From the NCBI RefSeq assembly GCF_001428805.1, contig NZ_LMIS01000001.1:3231075-3295074 (forward strand): 64,000 nt of DNA. The letters run 5' to 3'. Both the position numbers and the translations under genes were made by a program. Under the pieces are notes generated by a model, which worked only from the letters and a program-made list of their open reading frames with translations, did not search any database and was not told the DNA's origin. Each line of letters begins with the position of its first letter. The first letter of the stretch is position 1. The DNA is from Aeromicrobium sp. Root236. GTDB taxonomy: Bacteria; Actinomycetota; Actinomycetes; Propionibacteriales; Nocardioidaceae. Shown in pieces: positions 36,607 to 45,585 of this stretch.

Positions 36607-38783
36607 CCGTTCCCGAGAGCTTCGCCGGGCTCCCCTTGGATCCCGAGCAGCCGTACGAGCCGGACGCCGACACGTACGCGCGCGCCACCGACGGCGCCGA
36701 GCCGTGGACGGCGCCGGAGGGCATCGACATCGAGGGGCTCTACACCGCCGCGGACCTCGAGGGCGTCGACGCGCTCGACACCTACCCCGGCCTCACGCCG
36801 TTCCTGCGCGGCCCCTACCCGGCGATGTACACGACGCAGCCGTGGACGATCCGCCAGTACGCCGGGTTCTCCACCGCCGAGGAGTCCAACGCGTTCTACC
36901 GGCGCAACCTCGCCGCCGGGCAGAAGGGGCTCAGTGTCGCGTTCGACCTGGCGACGCACCGCGGCTACGACTCCGACAACCCCCGCGTCGTCGGCGACGT
37001 CGGCATGGCCGGTGTCGCGATCGACTCGATCTACGACACCCGCAAACTGTTCGAGGGCATCCCGCTCGACGAGATGAGCGTGTCGATGACGATGAACGGT
37101 GCCGTGCTGCCGGTGCTGGCGCTCTACATCGTCGCCGCGGAGGAGCAGGGCGTGCCGCCCGAGAAGCTCTCCGGGACCATCCAGAACGACATCCTCAAGG
37201 AGTTCATGGTCCGCAACACCTACATCTATCCGCCGGCACCGTCGATGCGGATCATCTCGGACATCTTCGCCTACACCGCGCAGAAGATGCCGCGCTTCAA
37301 CTCGATCTCGATCTCCGGCTATCACATCCAGGAGGCCGGGGCGACGAACGACCTCGAGCTCGCCTACACGTTGGCCGACGGCGTCGAGTACATCCGCGCC
37401 GGCCTCGACGTCGGCCTCGACATCGATGCGTTCGCCCCGCGGCTGAGCTTCTTCTGGGCGATCGGCATGAACTTCTACATGGAGATCGCCAAGCTCCGTG
37501 CGGCCCGGGCGCTCTGGGCGCAGCTCGTCGCCGACTTCAACCCCAAGAACCCCAAGTCGCTGAGCCTGCGTACGCACAGCCAGACGTCGGGGTGGTCACT
37601 GACCGCGCAGGACGTGTTCAACAACGTCGGGCGCACCGCGATCGAGGCGATGGCCGCGACCCAGGGCCACACCCAGTCGCTGCACACCAATGCCCTCGAC
37701 GAGGCGATCGCCCTGCCGACCGACTTCAGCGCCCGCATCGCGCGCAACACCCAGCTCCTCCTGCAGCAGGAGTCCGGCACGACCGACATCATCGACCCCT
37801 GGGGCGGCTCCTACTACGTCGAGCGGCTGACGCACGACCTCGCCAACCGGGCCTGGGCGCACATCCAGGAGGTCGAGAAGGCGGGTGGCATGTCCAAGGC
37901 GATCGAGGCCGGCATCCCCAAGATGCGCATCGAGGAAGCCGCCGCCCGTACGCAGGCGCGCATCGACTCAGGTCAGCAGGCCGTCATCGGCGTCAACACA
38001 TACCGCCTGGCCGACGAGGACCCGCTCGACGTGCTCAAGGTCGACAACAAGGCCGTGTACGCCTCGCAGATCGCAAAGCTCGAGCGGCTGCGCGCCGAGC
38101 GCAACCAGGACGACGTCGACGCCGCCCTCGCCGCGCTCACCAGGAGCGCGGAGCGCGGCTCGACGAGCGACGGCTCGCTCGACGACAACCTGCTGACGCT
38201 CGCGGTCAACGCGGCCCGCGCCAAGGCGACCGTCGGAGAGATCTCCGACGCGCTCGAGAAGGTCTACGGGCGCCACCAGGCCGTGATCCGTACGATCTCA
38301 GGTGTGTACCGCACCGAAGCCGGCCAGGGTGGCAACATCCAGAAGGTCATCGACGCCACGGCCGCGTTCGAGCAGGCCGAGGGCCGTCGCCCGCGCATCC
38401 TCGTTGCCAAGATGGGCCAGGACGGGCACGACCGCGGCCAGAAGGTCATCGTGACAGCGTTCGCCGACATGGGCTTCGACGTCGACGTCGGCCCGCTGTT
38501 CTCCACGCCGGAGGAGGTCGCCCAGCAGGCGGTCGACGCCGACGTGCACATCGTCGGTGTCTCGTCGCTCGCCGCGGGCCACCTGACGTTGCTGCCCGCG
38601 CTCAAGACGGCGCTGGCCGAGATGGGCCGGCCGGACATCATGATCGTCATCGGCGGCGTCATCCCGCCGGACGACGTGCCGACGCTCAAGGAGATGGGTG
38701 CGGCCGCCGTGTTCCTGCCCGGCACGGTCATCGCCGACTCCGCACTCGACCTGCTCGACAAGCTCCAGACGACTCATCACTGA
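36603..38783 (+). CDS. mutB: Methylmalonyl-CoA mutase large (alpha) subunit, adenosylcobalamin-dependent
   Basis: 726-residue catalytic subunit. The N-terminal barrel holds the CoA-channel and catalytic segment [44 protein letters not shown] is another fixed block. The C-terminal cobalamin domain carries D607-x-H609-x-x-G612 (DGHDRG), H609 being the cobalt ligand, then [12 protein letters not shown] and [10 protein letters not shown]. Length fits Propionibacterium-type MutB. Coupled at both ends: ATGA with mutA and a one-base overlap (TGATG) with meaB. Confidence 0.97.
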   Translation: MTVPESFAGLPLDPEQPYEPDADTYARATDGAEPWTAPEGIDIEGLYTAADLEGVDALDTYPGLTPFLRGPYPAMYTTQPWTIRQYAGFSTAEESNAFYRRNLAAGQKGLSVAFDLATHRGYDSDNPRVVGDVGMAGVAIDSIYDTRKLFEGIPLDEMSVSMTMNGAVLPVLALYIVAAEEQGVPPEKLSGTIQNDILKEFMVRNTYIYPPAPSMRIISDIFAYTAQKMPRFNSISISGYHIQEAGATNDLELAYTLADGVEYIRAGLDVGLDIDAFAPRLSFFWAIGMNFYMEIAKLRAARALWAQLVADFNPKNPKSLSLRTHSQTSGWSLTAQDVFNNVGRTAIEAMAATQGHTQSLHTNALDEAIALPTDFSARIARNTQLLLQQESGTTDIIDPWGGSYYVERLTHDLANRAWAHIQEVEKAGGMSKAIEAGIPKMRIEEAAARTQARIDSGQQAVIGVNTYRLADEDPLDVLKVDNKAVYASQIAKLERLRAERNQDDVDAALAALTRSAERGSTSDGSLDDNLLTLAVNAARAKATVGEISDALEKVYGRHQAVIRTISGVYRTEAGQGGNIQKVIDATAAFEQAEGRRPRILVAKMGQDGHDRGQKVIVTAFADMGFDVDVGPLFSTPEEVAQQAVDADVHIVGVSSLAAGHLTLLPALKTALAEMGRPDIMIVIGGVIPPDDVPTLKEMGAAAVFLPGTVIADSALDLLDKLQTTHH

Positions 38784-39754
38784 TGGTCGACGTCGCTGAC
38801 CTCGCCGACGACGTCCGCGTCGGCAAGCGGGCGGCGATCTCGCGCGCGATCACGCTGATCGAGTCGAGTCGCGCCGATCACCGCGCCGAGGCGCGGGAGC
38901 TGCTCGGACTGCTGACGCCCCATGCCGGAGGGGCGGTGCGCGTCGGCGTCTCCGGCGTGCCGGGTGTCGGCAAGTCCACGTTCATCGAGGCGCTCGGCAT
39001 GCACCTCGTCGAGGAGGGCCACCGTGTCGGTGTGCTCGCGGTCGACCCGTCGAGCGTACGCACCGGCGGCTCCGTGCTCGGCGACAAGACCCGCATGTCC
39101 CGGCTCGCGGTGAGCCCGGACGCATACATCCGGCCCTCGCCCAGCGCCGGCACCCTCGGCGGTGTCGCCCGGGCGACGAGCCAGGCCATGACGGTGCTCG
39201 AGGCGGCCGGCTTCGACGTCGTGCTGATCGAGACCGTGGGTGTCGGCCAGTCCGAGATCACGGTCGCCGGCATGGTCGACACGTTCCTGTTCCTGACGAT
39301 CGCGCGCACCGGCGACCAGCTCCAGGGCATCAAGAAGGGCATCCTCGAGATCTCCGACGTCGTGGCGGTCAACAAGGCCGATGGTGAGCGTGTGCAGGAG
39401 GCCGAGGCGACGTCGAAGGATCTCGCCGGCGCGTTGCGCATGGTCTACGCCGGTGGCACCGGGTGGGTGCCGCCCGTGCTGACCTGCTCGGCGCTCGAGG
39501 GCACGGGGATCGACACGGTGTGGAGCCGGATCATCCGGCACCGGGAGTTCCTGGGTCGCAAGGGACTGCACGAGAAGCGGGCCCAGCAGCAGCTCGACTT
39601 CACGTGGGCTCTCGTGCGGGACGAGCTCGACCAGCGGCTCCGCACCGATCCCCGCGTCGCCGCGATGCGCGCGGAGATCCGCGAGGCCGTGCTGTCCGGC
39701 GAGATGCCCGCGGCCACCGCCGCAGACCGCATCCTCGAGGCGTACGACTCGTAG
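38783..39754 (+). CDS. meaB: Mutase-associated G-protein chaperone MeaB
   Basis: 323-residue SIMIBI-class GTPase that guards and reloads the cobalamin cofactor of methylmalonyl-CoA mutase. P-loop GVSGVPGVGKST (55-66), DPSS switch motif in VLAVDPSSVRTGGS, ETVGVGQSE (switch II) and base-recognition NKAD. The ArgK name is a historical misnomer. Co-translated with mutB. Confidence 0.95.
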   Translation: MVDVADLADDVRVGKRAAISRAITLIESSRADHRAEARELLGLLTPHAGGAVRVGVSGVPGVGKSTFIEALGMHLVEEGHRVGVLAVDPSSVRTGGSVLGDKTRMSRLAVSPDAYIRPSPSAGTLGGVARATSQAMTVLEAAGFDVVLIETVGVGQSEITVAGMVDTFLFLTIARTGDQLQGIKKGILEISDVVAVNKADGERVQEAEATSKDLAGALRMVYAGGTGWVPPVLTCSALEGTGIDTVWSRIIRHREFLGRKGLHEKRAQQQLDFTWALVRDELDQRLRTDPRVAAMRAEIREAVLSGEMPAATAADRILEAYDS

Positions 39755-39767
39755 CTCGGATCGGCGT

Positions 39768-41099
39768 CTAGGGATCCTTGCGGCCTTCGGCCCAGCCTGC
39801 GACGACGTCGTCGTACGCCTGGCTGTCCTCAGGGCTGCCGCCGGCCTGCGGCCTGAGCTTGATGCGTTCTGCGCCGTCGAAGAAGATGTCGCCGCCGGCC
39901 TGAAGGTCGACGCGGTACTTCGCCGGGTGCTCAGGGCGCCACGACCGCGCGAGCGCGACACCGACGCGTCGGGGTGAGGCGGAAGGGCGCACGGTGACGT
40001 CGACCTGCGGCGGTCCGTCGTCGACCCGGGTGATCGTGATGGCGTCGAAGAGACCCGCGTCCGCGAGGGCGGCTGCGGTGTCGAGCCATGCCTCGCCGTC
40101 GCGCCCGCGCTCGACCGTGATGCCGTCCTCCTCCGCGCGGTAGGTCACGCGCAGGGTCGTGTGCGCGCGCGCCAAGCCGGCATGCAGCGTCTGATCAATG
40201 CTTCGCGCCTGCGCCAAGGTGTCGGTCGTGATCTCGAGCCCGCCCTCCTCGACGTCGAATGTGCGGAAGCCGGGTTCCCGGCGGACCTGGCGGAGGAGCG
40301 GTGCCACCGTGGCTGCCTGCCGAGGGGTGAGGCCGTACAGGTTCAGACCAGCGTCGGTTGTGATGTCGACGAACTGGATCGAGGTGAACCCGGCGACGCG
40401 GGCGGCGGCCTTCCGGGCCTGGCCGGCCTTCGATCGGACGACGACAGACATGAAGCCGTTGTCGACTCGGGCAGTGAGGACCGGCGCTGCGCCCTGCACG
40501 GCGGCGAGAACGTCGAGCTCCGTCTGCGGCCACGTGCCGCGATCGGCCTCTCCGAGGATCTCCGGTTGCCGACTGTCGAACCTGAGACGAGCTGCGCCCG
40601 ACACGTCGAGGATCGTCCGGGCATCTGAGACGAACGTGCCGAACGACCCGTCCTGAAGACTCATGTCGACCAGCCATCCACCGTCGTCCTCACGGAACTG
40701 TGCCTTGACGGCGGGTTCGAGGTCCAGGATCTGGCGTGTCGCGTCGGCGATCTTCTTGGTGCCCTTGGACCTGGCGGTGAGCTCGATCTCCACGCCGCGC
40801 TCGCTGGTCTGGCCGACGGTGATCGTGGCCGCGTCGCCGCGATCGGGGTCGAGCATGTCGACGACCCGTTCCGACGCGGCGGCAACGTCCTTGGCCAGCG
40901 CGTACCCGTTCATCCTCACCTCTGGGTGACAGCTCCAGCTTCCGAGTCCCTCCTGGCTGCACGTGCCGTTGACCGAGCTGACGTGGTCGACGTCCTTGAC
41001 CGCGTTCTCGAGCTTCTCGTCGCCGTACGGCTCCCCGCCGCAGCCGGCCAGTGCGACCAGCATCGTCGCGGCCACCAGTGTCCCCGCACGCCCCCGCAT
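39768..41099 (-). CDS. Lipoprotein of unknown function
   Basis: 443 residues with signal peptide and lipobox LAGC (Cys20). Two further cysteines (CSQEGLGSWSC, about 47-57) may form a disulfide. The rest looks like tandem alpha/beta modules of about 90 residues each (repeat-like RSKGTKKIADATRQIL, SKAGQARKAAARVAGF, DTLAQARSIDQTLHAG), reminiscent of BON-type or similar periplasmic repeat domains; not recognised further. CATACT lies 6 nt before the ATG. Divergent from the transglutaminase gene. Confidence 0.7.
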   Translation of the reverse strand: MRGRAGTLVAATMLVALAGCGGEPYGDEKLENAVKDVDHVSSVNGTCSQEGLGSWSCHPEVRMNGYALAKDVAAASERVVDMLDPDRGDAATITVGQTSERGVEIELTARSKGTKKIADATRQILDLEPAVKAQFREDDGGWLVDMSLQDGSFGTFVSDARTILDVSGAARLRFDSRQPEILGEADRGTWPQTELDVLAAVQGAAPVLTARVDNGFMSVVVRSKAGQARKAAARVAGFTSIQFVDITTDAGLNLYGLTPRQAATVAPLLRQVRREPGFRTFDVEEGGLEITTDTLAQARSIDQTLHAGLARAHTTLRVTYRAEEDGITVERGRDGEAWLDTAAALADAGLFDAITITRVDDGPPQVDVTVRPSASPRRVGVALARSWRPEHPAKYRVDLQAGGDIFFDGAERIKLRPQAGGSPEDSQAYDDVVAGWAEGRKDP

Positions 41100-41142
41100 C
41101 GCCCCAGTATGACCGCCGTCGGCCGTGTGAAACGATCGGGCG

Positions 41143-41934
41143 GTGAAGCGATCCGTCTCGGCCCACCTGCAGCTCCACCTTCACGACCACGCAGACCTGA
41201 TCTTCTCGATCGCGGTCGCCGAGGGACACGCCACGACCGAGACGTTCACCATCCGGTCCGGCGGCGTCGAGCTCGAGCCGCACGAGATCGCCGGGCGCCA
41301 CGGCACGCGGCTGCACCGTCTCACGGGACCTCCCGGTCACATGACGATCGACTACGCCGCCGAGGTCGTCGGCCAGGCCGAGCCGGCCGCCGTCGAGGAG
41401 CTCGACCTCATCGAGTACCGGCGGCCGAGCCGCTACTGCGAGTCCGACACGTTGTTCTCGACCGCCAACTCCGAGTTCGCCGGCGTCCATGGCAAGGAGC
41501 TGCTCGACGCGGTCACCTCATGGGTGGGCGCCCACCTCTCGTACGTGCCGGGCGCGAGCCAGCCGACCGACGGCGCGGTCGCCACGATGCTGGCGCGTGA
41601 AGGCGTCTGCCGTGACTACGCCCACCTCGTCGTGGCTCTCCTCAGGGCGCTCGACGTCCCCGCTCGGCTGGCCTCGGTGTACGCGCCGGGGCTCTACCCC
41701 ATGGACTTCCACGCGGTCGCCGAGGCATACATCGAGGACGCGTGGCAGGTCGTCGACGCGACGACGCTGGCGCCTCGTGGCAGCCTCCTGCGCATCGCGA
41801 CAGGCCAGGACGCCTCCGAGACGGCGTTCCTCTCCCAGCACTGGGCGCGCGTCGACCTGCTGTCGATGAACGTCACGGCCGTCGTCGACTCCCTGCCGAC
41901 CGACGACCTTGCCCAGCTGACCCAGCTGCGCTGA
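41143..41934 (+). CDS. Transglutaminase-like cysteine protease family protein
   Basis: 263 residues. A beta-rich N-terminal domain resembling the bacterial transglutaminase N-domain (to about 110), then the core with the triad C156 (EGVCRDYAHL), H190 (MDFHAVAEAY) and D205 (QVVDAT). Cytoplasmic by lack of signal sequence. Biological substrate unknown; related proteins occur with or without ATP-grasp/alpha-E partners, which are not seen here. GTG start, AACGAT 6 nt upstream. Confidence 0.88.
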   Translation: MKRSVSAHLQLHLHDHADLIFSIAVAEGHATTETFTIRSGGVELEPHEIAGRHGTRLHRLTGPPGHMTIDYAAEVVGQAEPAAVEELDLIEYRRPSRYCESDTLFSTANSEFAGVHGKELLDAVTSWVGAHLSYVPGASQPTDGAVATMLAREGVCRDYAHLVVALLRALDVPARLASVYAPGLYPMDFHAVAEAYIEDAWQVVDATTLAPRGSLLRIATGQDASETAFLSQHWARVDLLSMNVTAVVDSLPTDDLAQLTQLR

Positions 41935-41937
41935 GGC

Positions 41938-42582
41938 TCAGGCCGCCGTGCGGGTGGCCGCCTCGGCCGCCTCGCGCAGCTCCGCCGCAGTGAGTCGCGG
42001 ACCGTAGCCGGGGGTGTCAGGCTGCACCCGCCAGCCCTCGGCGAGCCCACCGAGGTCGACGACGTCGAAGCCGATCTCGTCGATGAAGGCCGCGACGGTC
42101 GCCTTGGCCGCCTCGTCGTCGGAGGCTACGGCCAGCGCGCGACGGTCGGGCGTACCGGCGTCCTGCGCCTCGGCGGTGATCGCTGCCGCCTGGATGTGGT
42201 TGAACGCCTTGACGACGTGAGCGCCGGCGAGGTGGCGCTGCAGGAGCTCCGAGCTGGTCAGGGAGCCGTCCTCGAGCTCGGCGATGACGCCGTCGCGCTG
42301 GGAGTAGTAGTTGTTGGTGTCGATCACAGGCTTGCCGGCCAGCGGCGCTGCCGGGACGGAGCCGATCGCGTGGACCGGCGTCGTGACGACCGCGATGTCA
42401 GCGGCTTCCGCTGCCTCGGCAGGCGTGCTGGCCCGGGCCGCCGGCCCCAGCTCGGCGATGAGGTCCGTCAATGTCTCCGGGCCGCGCGAGTTGCTCAGCA
42501 CGACGTCGTGTCCGTGAGCGATGGCGGCGCGGGCGAGCTGGCTGCCGATGTGTCCGGCGCCGATGAGTCCGATGGTGGTCAT
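41938..42582 (-). CDS. NADPH-binding reductase of the F420:NADP oxidoreductase-like family
   Basis: 214 residues with the Rossmann motif GLIGAGHIGSQLARAA (GxGxxG at 8-13) and the following SNSRGPETL, where Ser/Arg favour NADP. IDTNNYYSQRDG and AHVVKAFNHIQ are conserved in the family annotated as NADPH-dependent F420 reductase, though many members act on other substrates. The presence of fbiA later in the window shows F420 is made. Ends 3 nt from the convergent transglutaminase gene. No good leaderless hexamer. Confidence 0.8.
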   Translation of the reverse strand: MTTIGLIGAGHIGSQLARAAIAHGHDVVLSNSRGPETLTDLIAELGPAARASTPAEAAEAADIAVVTTPVHAIGSVPAAPLAGKPVIDTNNYYSQRDGVIAELEDGSLTSSELLQRHLAGAHVVKAFNHIQAAAITAEAQDAGTPDRRALAVASDDEAAKATVAAFIDEIGFDVVDLGGLAEGWRVQPDTPGYGPRLTAAELREAAEAATRTAA

Positions 42583-42640
42583 GCAGGTGACAACCCGCGC
42601 CGAGGCGTACGTATTTCCGATGGGGTGGTGGAGACATTGC

Positions 42641-42669
42641 GACGCGGAGGCAGGGAGTGCCTCCGCGTC
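42641..42669. other. Perfect 11-bp hairpin in intergenic region
   Basis: GACGCGGAGGC-N7-GCCTCCGCGTC without a T-run on either strand. It lies downstream of the 6C RNA on the minus strand and could end that transcript. Confidence 0.5.
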
Positions 42670-42745
42670 GAGACGGACCAGCTTCGAGGGAGTAACTCTG
42701 AAGGACTAGTTCCGAATAGCCCTAACTAACTACATTCTGCGCTAA

Positions 42746-42751
42746 TGTCAA
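42746..42751 (-). promoter_or_regulatory. Consensus -35 box TTGACA upstream of the F420-type reductase
   Basis: A perfect TTGACA on the minus strand in a locally AT-rich patch (about 42695-42760, rare here). No convincing -10 lies 16-18 bp downstream (best TAGTTA), so the promoter is tentative. Confidence 0.35.
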
Positions 42752-42801
42752 GACTGCACATGACGGCGCGACTCGGTTAGCGTCATTGTCACAGGTTGTC
42801 A

Positions 42802-42891
42802 GGTCCGACCCATTCGGGGGGATGGTCGGACCGTCGTACGACCGGCGCAGGGGCGCCGATTGGCCGGCCATCTCGGGGGGATGGCCGGCCA
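42802..42891 (-). ncRNA. 6C small RNA (two C-loop hairpins)
   Basis: On the minus strand two perfect hairpins each present a loop of six cytosines: TGGCCGGCCAT / ATGGCCGGCCA around CCCCCCGAG (42861-42891) and GGTCCGACC / GGTCGGACC around ATCCCCCCGAAT (42802-42832), joined by a linker with a small GC hairpin. Two hairpins with C6 loops define the actinobacterial 6C RNA class, which includes mycobacterial B11, a trans-acting regulator that pairs through the C-rich loops. A CAGGCT hexamer at 42917-42912 would start the RNA near 42905, just inside the end of the upstream gene. Confidence 0.82.
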
Positions 42892-42898
42892 CGTGCGT

Positions 42899-43834
42899 TC
42901 ATCGCACCGTGAGCCTGGCGTAGTCGTACGTCCCGCTGGTGATGCGCCAGCCGCCGATCTTCCAGGCCTGGCCGCCGTCCTGGCGGAGGTAGAGCAGGGC
43001 GTGTGTCGGCACGGTCAGCATGTCGTCGCGCCGTTCGGCCGGGTTGAACACCGGCACCGCCGCGGACGCGTCGAGGGTCGCCACGATGCGCGGCTCGGCC
43101 TTCGAGCGGTCGACGCTGATCGCGACCTTCGACCACGTCGGGTTGATCCACACGGCCCGGTTCCGGTAGCCGTTCGTCGAGTACGCCTTGCCGTAGAAGA
43201 CCCGGCCCGCGCCTGCCGACGTGTGCGCGGCGCCGGATGGGGTGCCCTCCCCGCGGAACGCGATGAGGCCGAGCTCGTCGCGGACGTCCACGCTGTCGGG
43301 GTAGGCGACGAACGCGTTGATGCGTGGCCGGAACGCGTCGACGGTCGAGGGCGCGAGGGCAGGGAGCACGAAGTCGAGGTCCTGCGCGTCGTACGAGCGG
43401 CGCGGGATCGCCAGCCGCGAGTAGCGCTTGCCGAAGATGAAGCGCACCGCAGTGCATGCGGCCCTGTCGACGGCGGCCTTGCCGAAGACGGCCTCGGCCT
43501 CGGCCGCGCCCGTCGTGCGGACGGCGGGACACCAGTCGACGGTGTCGCCGTCCTCGGTGACGGAGCCGGGGTGTCCGGGCCACGGTCCTCGTACGCTCAA
43601 CGGTGCCCGCGCCGCGGTCGGCCTGGCCGGTTCCGTCGGCTTCGCGGACGTCGTGGGCGAGCTCGGCGCCGGCGTCGGACCCGGTGTCGTACGTGTCGCG
43701 GTCGCCGAGGGCTCGGCCTTGTCGCCGACGGTTCCGTCGGGGGACGTCAGGCCGATCGCGACGCTGATGAGCACCACGGCGGCGATGGCCCCCGCGAGCA
43801 CCGTGATCCACTTGGACCTCACGCGCCTCAGCAT
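42899..43834 (-). CDS. Membrane-anchored extracytoplasmic protein of unknown function
   Basis: 311 residues: basic N-terminus, signal-anchor helix (about 10-30), Pro/Thr/Ala-rich linker (about 33-75) and a folded domain from about 78 to the end containing two cysteines (WCPAV, AACTAV) that probably pair. The domain's strand-rich sequence (INAFVAYPDSVDVRDELGLIAF, RNRAVWINPTWSKVAISVD) is not recognised. Its TGA lies in the loop of a small hairpin at the 5' end of the 6C RNA. Confidence 0.65.
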   Translation of the reverse strand: MLRRVRSKWITVLAGAIAAVVLISVAIGLTSPDGTVGDKAEPSATATRTTPGPTPAPSSPTTSAKPTEPARPTAARAPLSVRGPWPGHPGSVTEDGDTVDWCPAVRTTGAAEAEAVFGKAAVDRAACTAVRFIFGKRYSRLAIPRRSYDAQDLDFVLPALAPSTVDAFRPRINAFVAYPDSVDVRDELGLIAFRGEGTPSGAAHTSAGAGRVFYGKAYSTNGYRNRAVWINPTWSKVAISVDRSKAEPRIVATLDASAAVPVFNPAERRDDMLTVPTHALLYLRQDGGQAWKIGGWRITSGTYDYARLTVR

Positions 43835-43846
43835 AGGCGCAGAGCC

Positions 43847-44131
43847 TCAGGGTCGCGTGGCCCTGCCGTCGAGCCACAGGGTGTCGGTCTCGTCGCGGTG
43901 CGTCCCGGTCGTCCCGACATGCTTGGTGCTGATCCTGGGGCCGTGCTTGATCACGTGCACCAGCGCCATGGCGTGGCCGCGGCCGAGGTCATGGTCGGCC
44001 TTGAGCCAGTCGACGATGACGCCGGCCTTGGTCGAGGCGTCGTAGCCGTGGTGGTGCGCCTGCGCGAGGAGCTCGCGTCGGGTGAGTCCGGTCTTGGCCT
44101 CGATCGTGTCGAGGTAGGCCTGGAACGTCAT
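43847..44131 (-). CDS. DUF4287 domain protein
   Basis: 94 residues. FQAYLDTIEAKTGLTRRELLAQA and the GVIVDWLKADHDLGRGHAMALVHVIK block identify DUF4287, a helical domain sometimes fused to DUF5655. Function unknown. A strong AAGGAG lies 8 nt before the ATG chosen; the longer frame upstream has no support. Confidence 0.85.
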   Translation of the reverse strand: MTFQAYLDTIEAKTGLTRRELLAQAHHHGYDASTKAGVIVDWLKADHDLGRGHAMALVHVIKHGPRISTKHVGTTGTHRDETDTLWLDGRATRP

Positions 44132-44225
44132 GATGCTCTCCTTCGTCCGGGTGGTCTCACTCGTACGTCGAACGGCGGCGCCGGATTTCGACATCGCGCC
44201 GGAAGTGATCCGGGCTGATGGAAGC

Positions 44226-44714
44226 ATGGGCGTCGTGCCGCCCTGCTTCGACGCGTACGTGTGGGTCGAGCCCGCCGATCGCGCCGCGACCCTGCGGGCG
44301 TTCCTCGACGCGTACGTCGACCAGGTCCGGCCGGGCGACTCGCGGTTCGAGGCGTTCGTCCGCACGTACGTCGACGAGTCCCCGCACGAGGGTGACCGGG
44401 AGGCGCTCGCCGAGCTGCGGAGGGACGACGCCCTGCAGGTCGACGACTGCTTCTCGCTCTACCTGCGCGCCCGGAATCACTTCGACGCCATCGTCACGTT
44501 GACCCGGGACGGCGCGGTGGTGCTGGGGCTGAGCCTCGACGACCCGTACGGGAGGCCGGCCGTCGGGAAGCAGGCGTTGAAGCTCGCGAAGGCCCTGATG
44601 GCGGAGCTCGACGCGGTGGCCGCGATGGGCGGCATCGAGGTCCCTCCGCCGCAGTCACGCCAGGAGTGGGCGGACGCGGCCCGCACGGAGTTCAGGATCG
44701 GGGACGTCGGCTAG
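44226..44714 (+). CDS. Hypothetical protein
   Basis: 162 residues, acidic and soluble, with no signal peptide. Repeated PCFDAYVWVEPADRAATLRAFLDAYVD-like helices and a central strand region (IVTLTRDGAVVLGLSLDD). Not recognised. The start is uncertain: this ATG follows a weak GCTGAT hexamer by 6 nt, and an in-frame ATG lies about 30 codons upstream inside the divergent promoter. Convergent with the TetR gene, sharing its last bases. Confidence 0.55.
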   Translation: MGVVPPCFDAYVWVEPADRAATLRAFLDAYVDQVRPGDSRFEAFVRTYVDESPHEGDREALAELRRDDALQVDDCFSLYLRARNHFDAIVTLTRDGAVVLGLSLDDPYGRPAVGKQALKLAKALMAELDAVAAMGGIEVPPPQSRQEWADAARTEFRIGDVG

Positions 44715-45493
44715 CTCGTCGTCAGCCTCTCGATCAGCAGCTCGACACCGTCGAGGAGCCGGGCGAGCCCGAACTCGATCTCGTCGCCTGCCGATCGCTC
44801 GAATGCGCCGGACTCCCAGATCGCCGTCATGGTGGGGAACCGCTCCTGCGAGTAGTAGGTGCCCCAGAAGCTGCTGCGGGAGTCCCAGTACTCATCAGCC
44901 GTGACGCCGGTGTTCGAGGACATGCTGGTGTCGGTGATCATGCTCCGCGCGACGCCGAAGACGTGGGACTCGACGAGCCCCGCCACGCGGGCGACCTCGG
45001 CGTAGGGCAGCCGGGTCAGCATGACCGCCCGGTAGAGGTCCTCCTGCACGTCCAGGACGTGGGGGCCGAGGGGCATTCGCCAGAGGTTGGCGTGGATCAG
45101 CCACGGGTAGGCCTGGTACATCTCCCAGGCCTGGCGGGCGTGGAACTCCACCTGGTCGCGCCACGGCTGGGACCGGTCGGGCAGCTTGCGGGCCGCCCAG
45201 GCGCGGTCGATCATCAGCTCGAACAGCTCGTCCCGCCCTGGGACGTACGTGTAGAGGCTCATCGCGCCGACCCCGAGCTGCGCCGCGACGTTGCGCATCG
45301 AGAGCTTGTCGACGCCGCCGGACGCCGCCACCGCCATGCCCGCCTCGACGACCTGGTCGAGCGTCAGCTTCTGCTTGGGGCCGCGCCCGGCAGGGGTCGG
45401 CGGATCCCACAGCAACCGGACCATGTGACGGCCCTCAGGGGTGCCCCAGGTCAGCGGGTCGGTGTCGGGGATCGCGGGCCGCTCGTCGTTCAT
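44711..45493 (-). CDS. TetR/AcrR family regulator of the adjacent ABC exporter
   Basis: 260 residues. N-terminal helix-turn-helix (KLTLDQVVEAGMAVAASGGVDKLSMRNVAAQLGVGAMSLYTYV) with the LYxYV recognition-helix end, followed by a TetR_C (TetR C-terminal, tetracycline-repressor-like) domain rich in Trp and Tyr. Divergent from the drrAB-like genes with an inverted repeat in the shared control region, so it probably represses them. Start at ATG with AGGA upstream; a GTG seven codons earlier is possible. Confidence 0.9.
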   Translation of the reverse strand: MNDERPAIPDTDPLTWGTPEGRHMVRLLWDPPTPAGRGPKQKLTLDQVVEAGMAVAASGGVDKLSMRNVAAQLGVGAMSLYTYVPGRDELFELMIDRAWAARKLPDRSQPWRDQVEFHARQAWEMYQAYPWLIHANLWRMPLGPHVLDVQEDLYRAVMLTRLPYAEVARVAGLVESHVFGVARSMITDTSMSSNTGVTADEYWDSRSSFWGTYYSQERFPTMTAIWESGAFERSAGDEIEFGLARLLDGVELLIERLTTS

Positions 45494-45518
45494 CGATGTC
45501 CTGTTCGTCGCCACGTTT

Positions 45519-45572
45519 TTGTCACACCGTACACCGTATGATGTAATGGACAGAATTCAGTACGACGTACGG
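45519..45572 (+). promoter_or_regulatory. Promoter and inverted repeat between TetR regulator and ABC exporter
   Basis: TTGTCA (45519-45524), 17 bp, TGTAAT (45542-45547). Imperfect inverted copies CCGTACACCGTA (45527-45538) and TACGACGTACGG (45561-45572) bracket the -10, a layout expected for TetR repression. Confidence 0.55.
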
Positions 45573-45585
45573 AAAAGGGGCTCAC

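Noticed and set aside
36704-38782. Plus-strand open frame through mutB that continues into meaB
   Set aside because: Out-of-frame extension; the real MeaB protein begins at the ATG overlapping the mutB stop.
42822-42920. Plus-strand mini-ORF starting GGGGGGATGG in one of the twin hairpins
   Set aside because: The G-run plus ATG mimics a ribosome site but is the complement of the 6C loop; both hairpins share it because of RNA structure.
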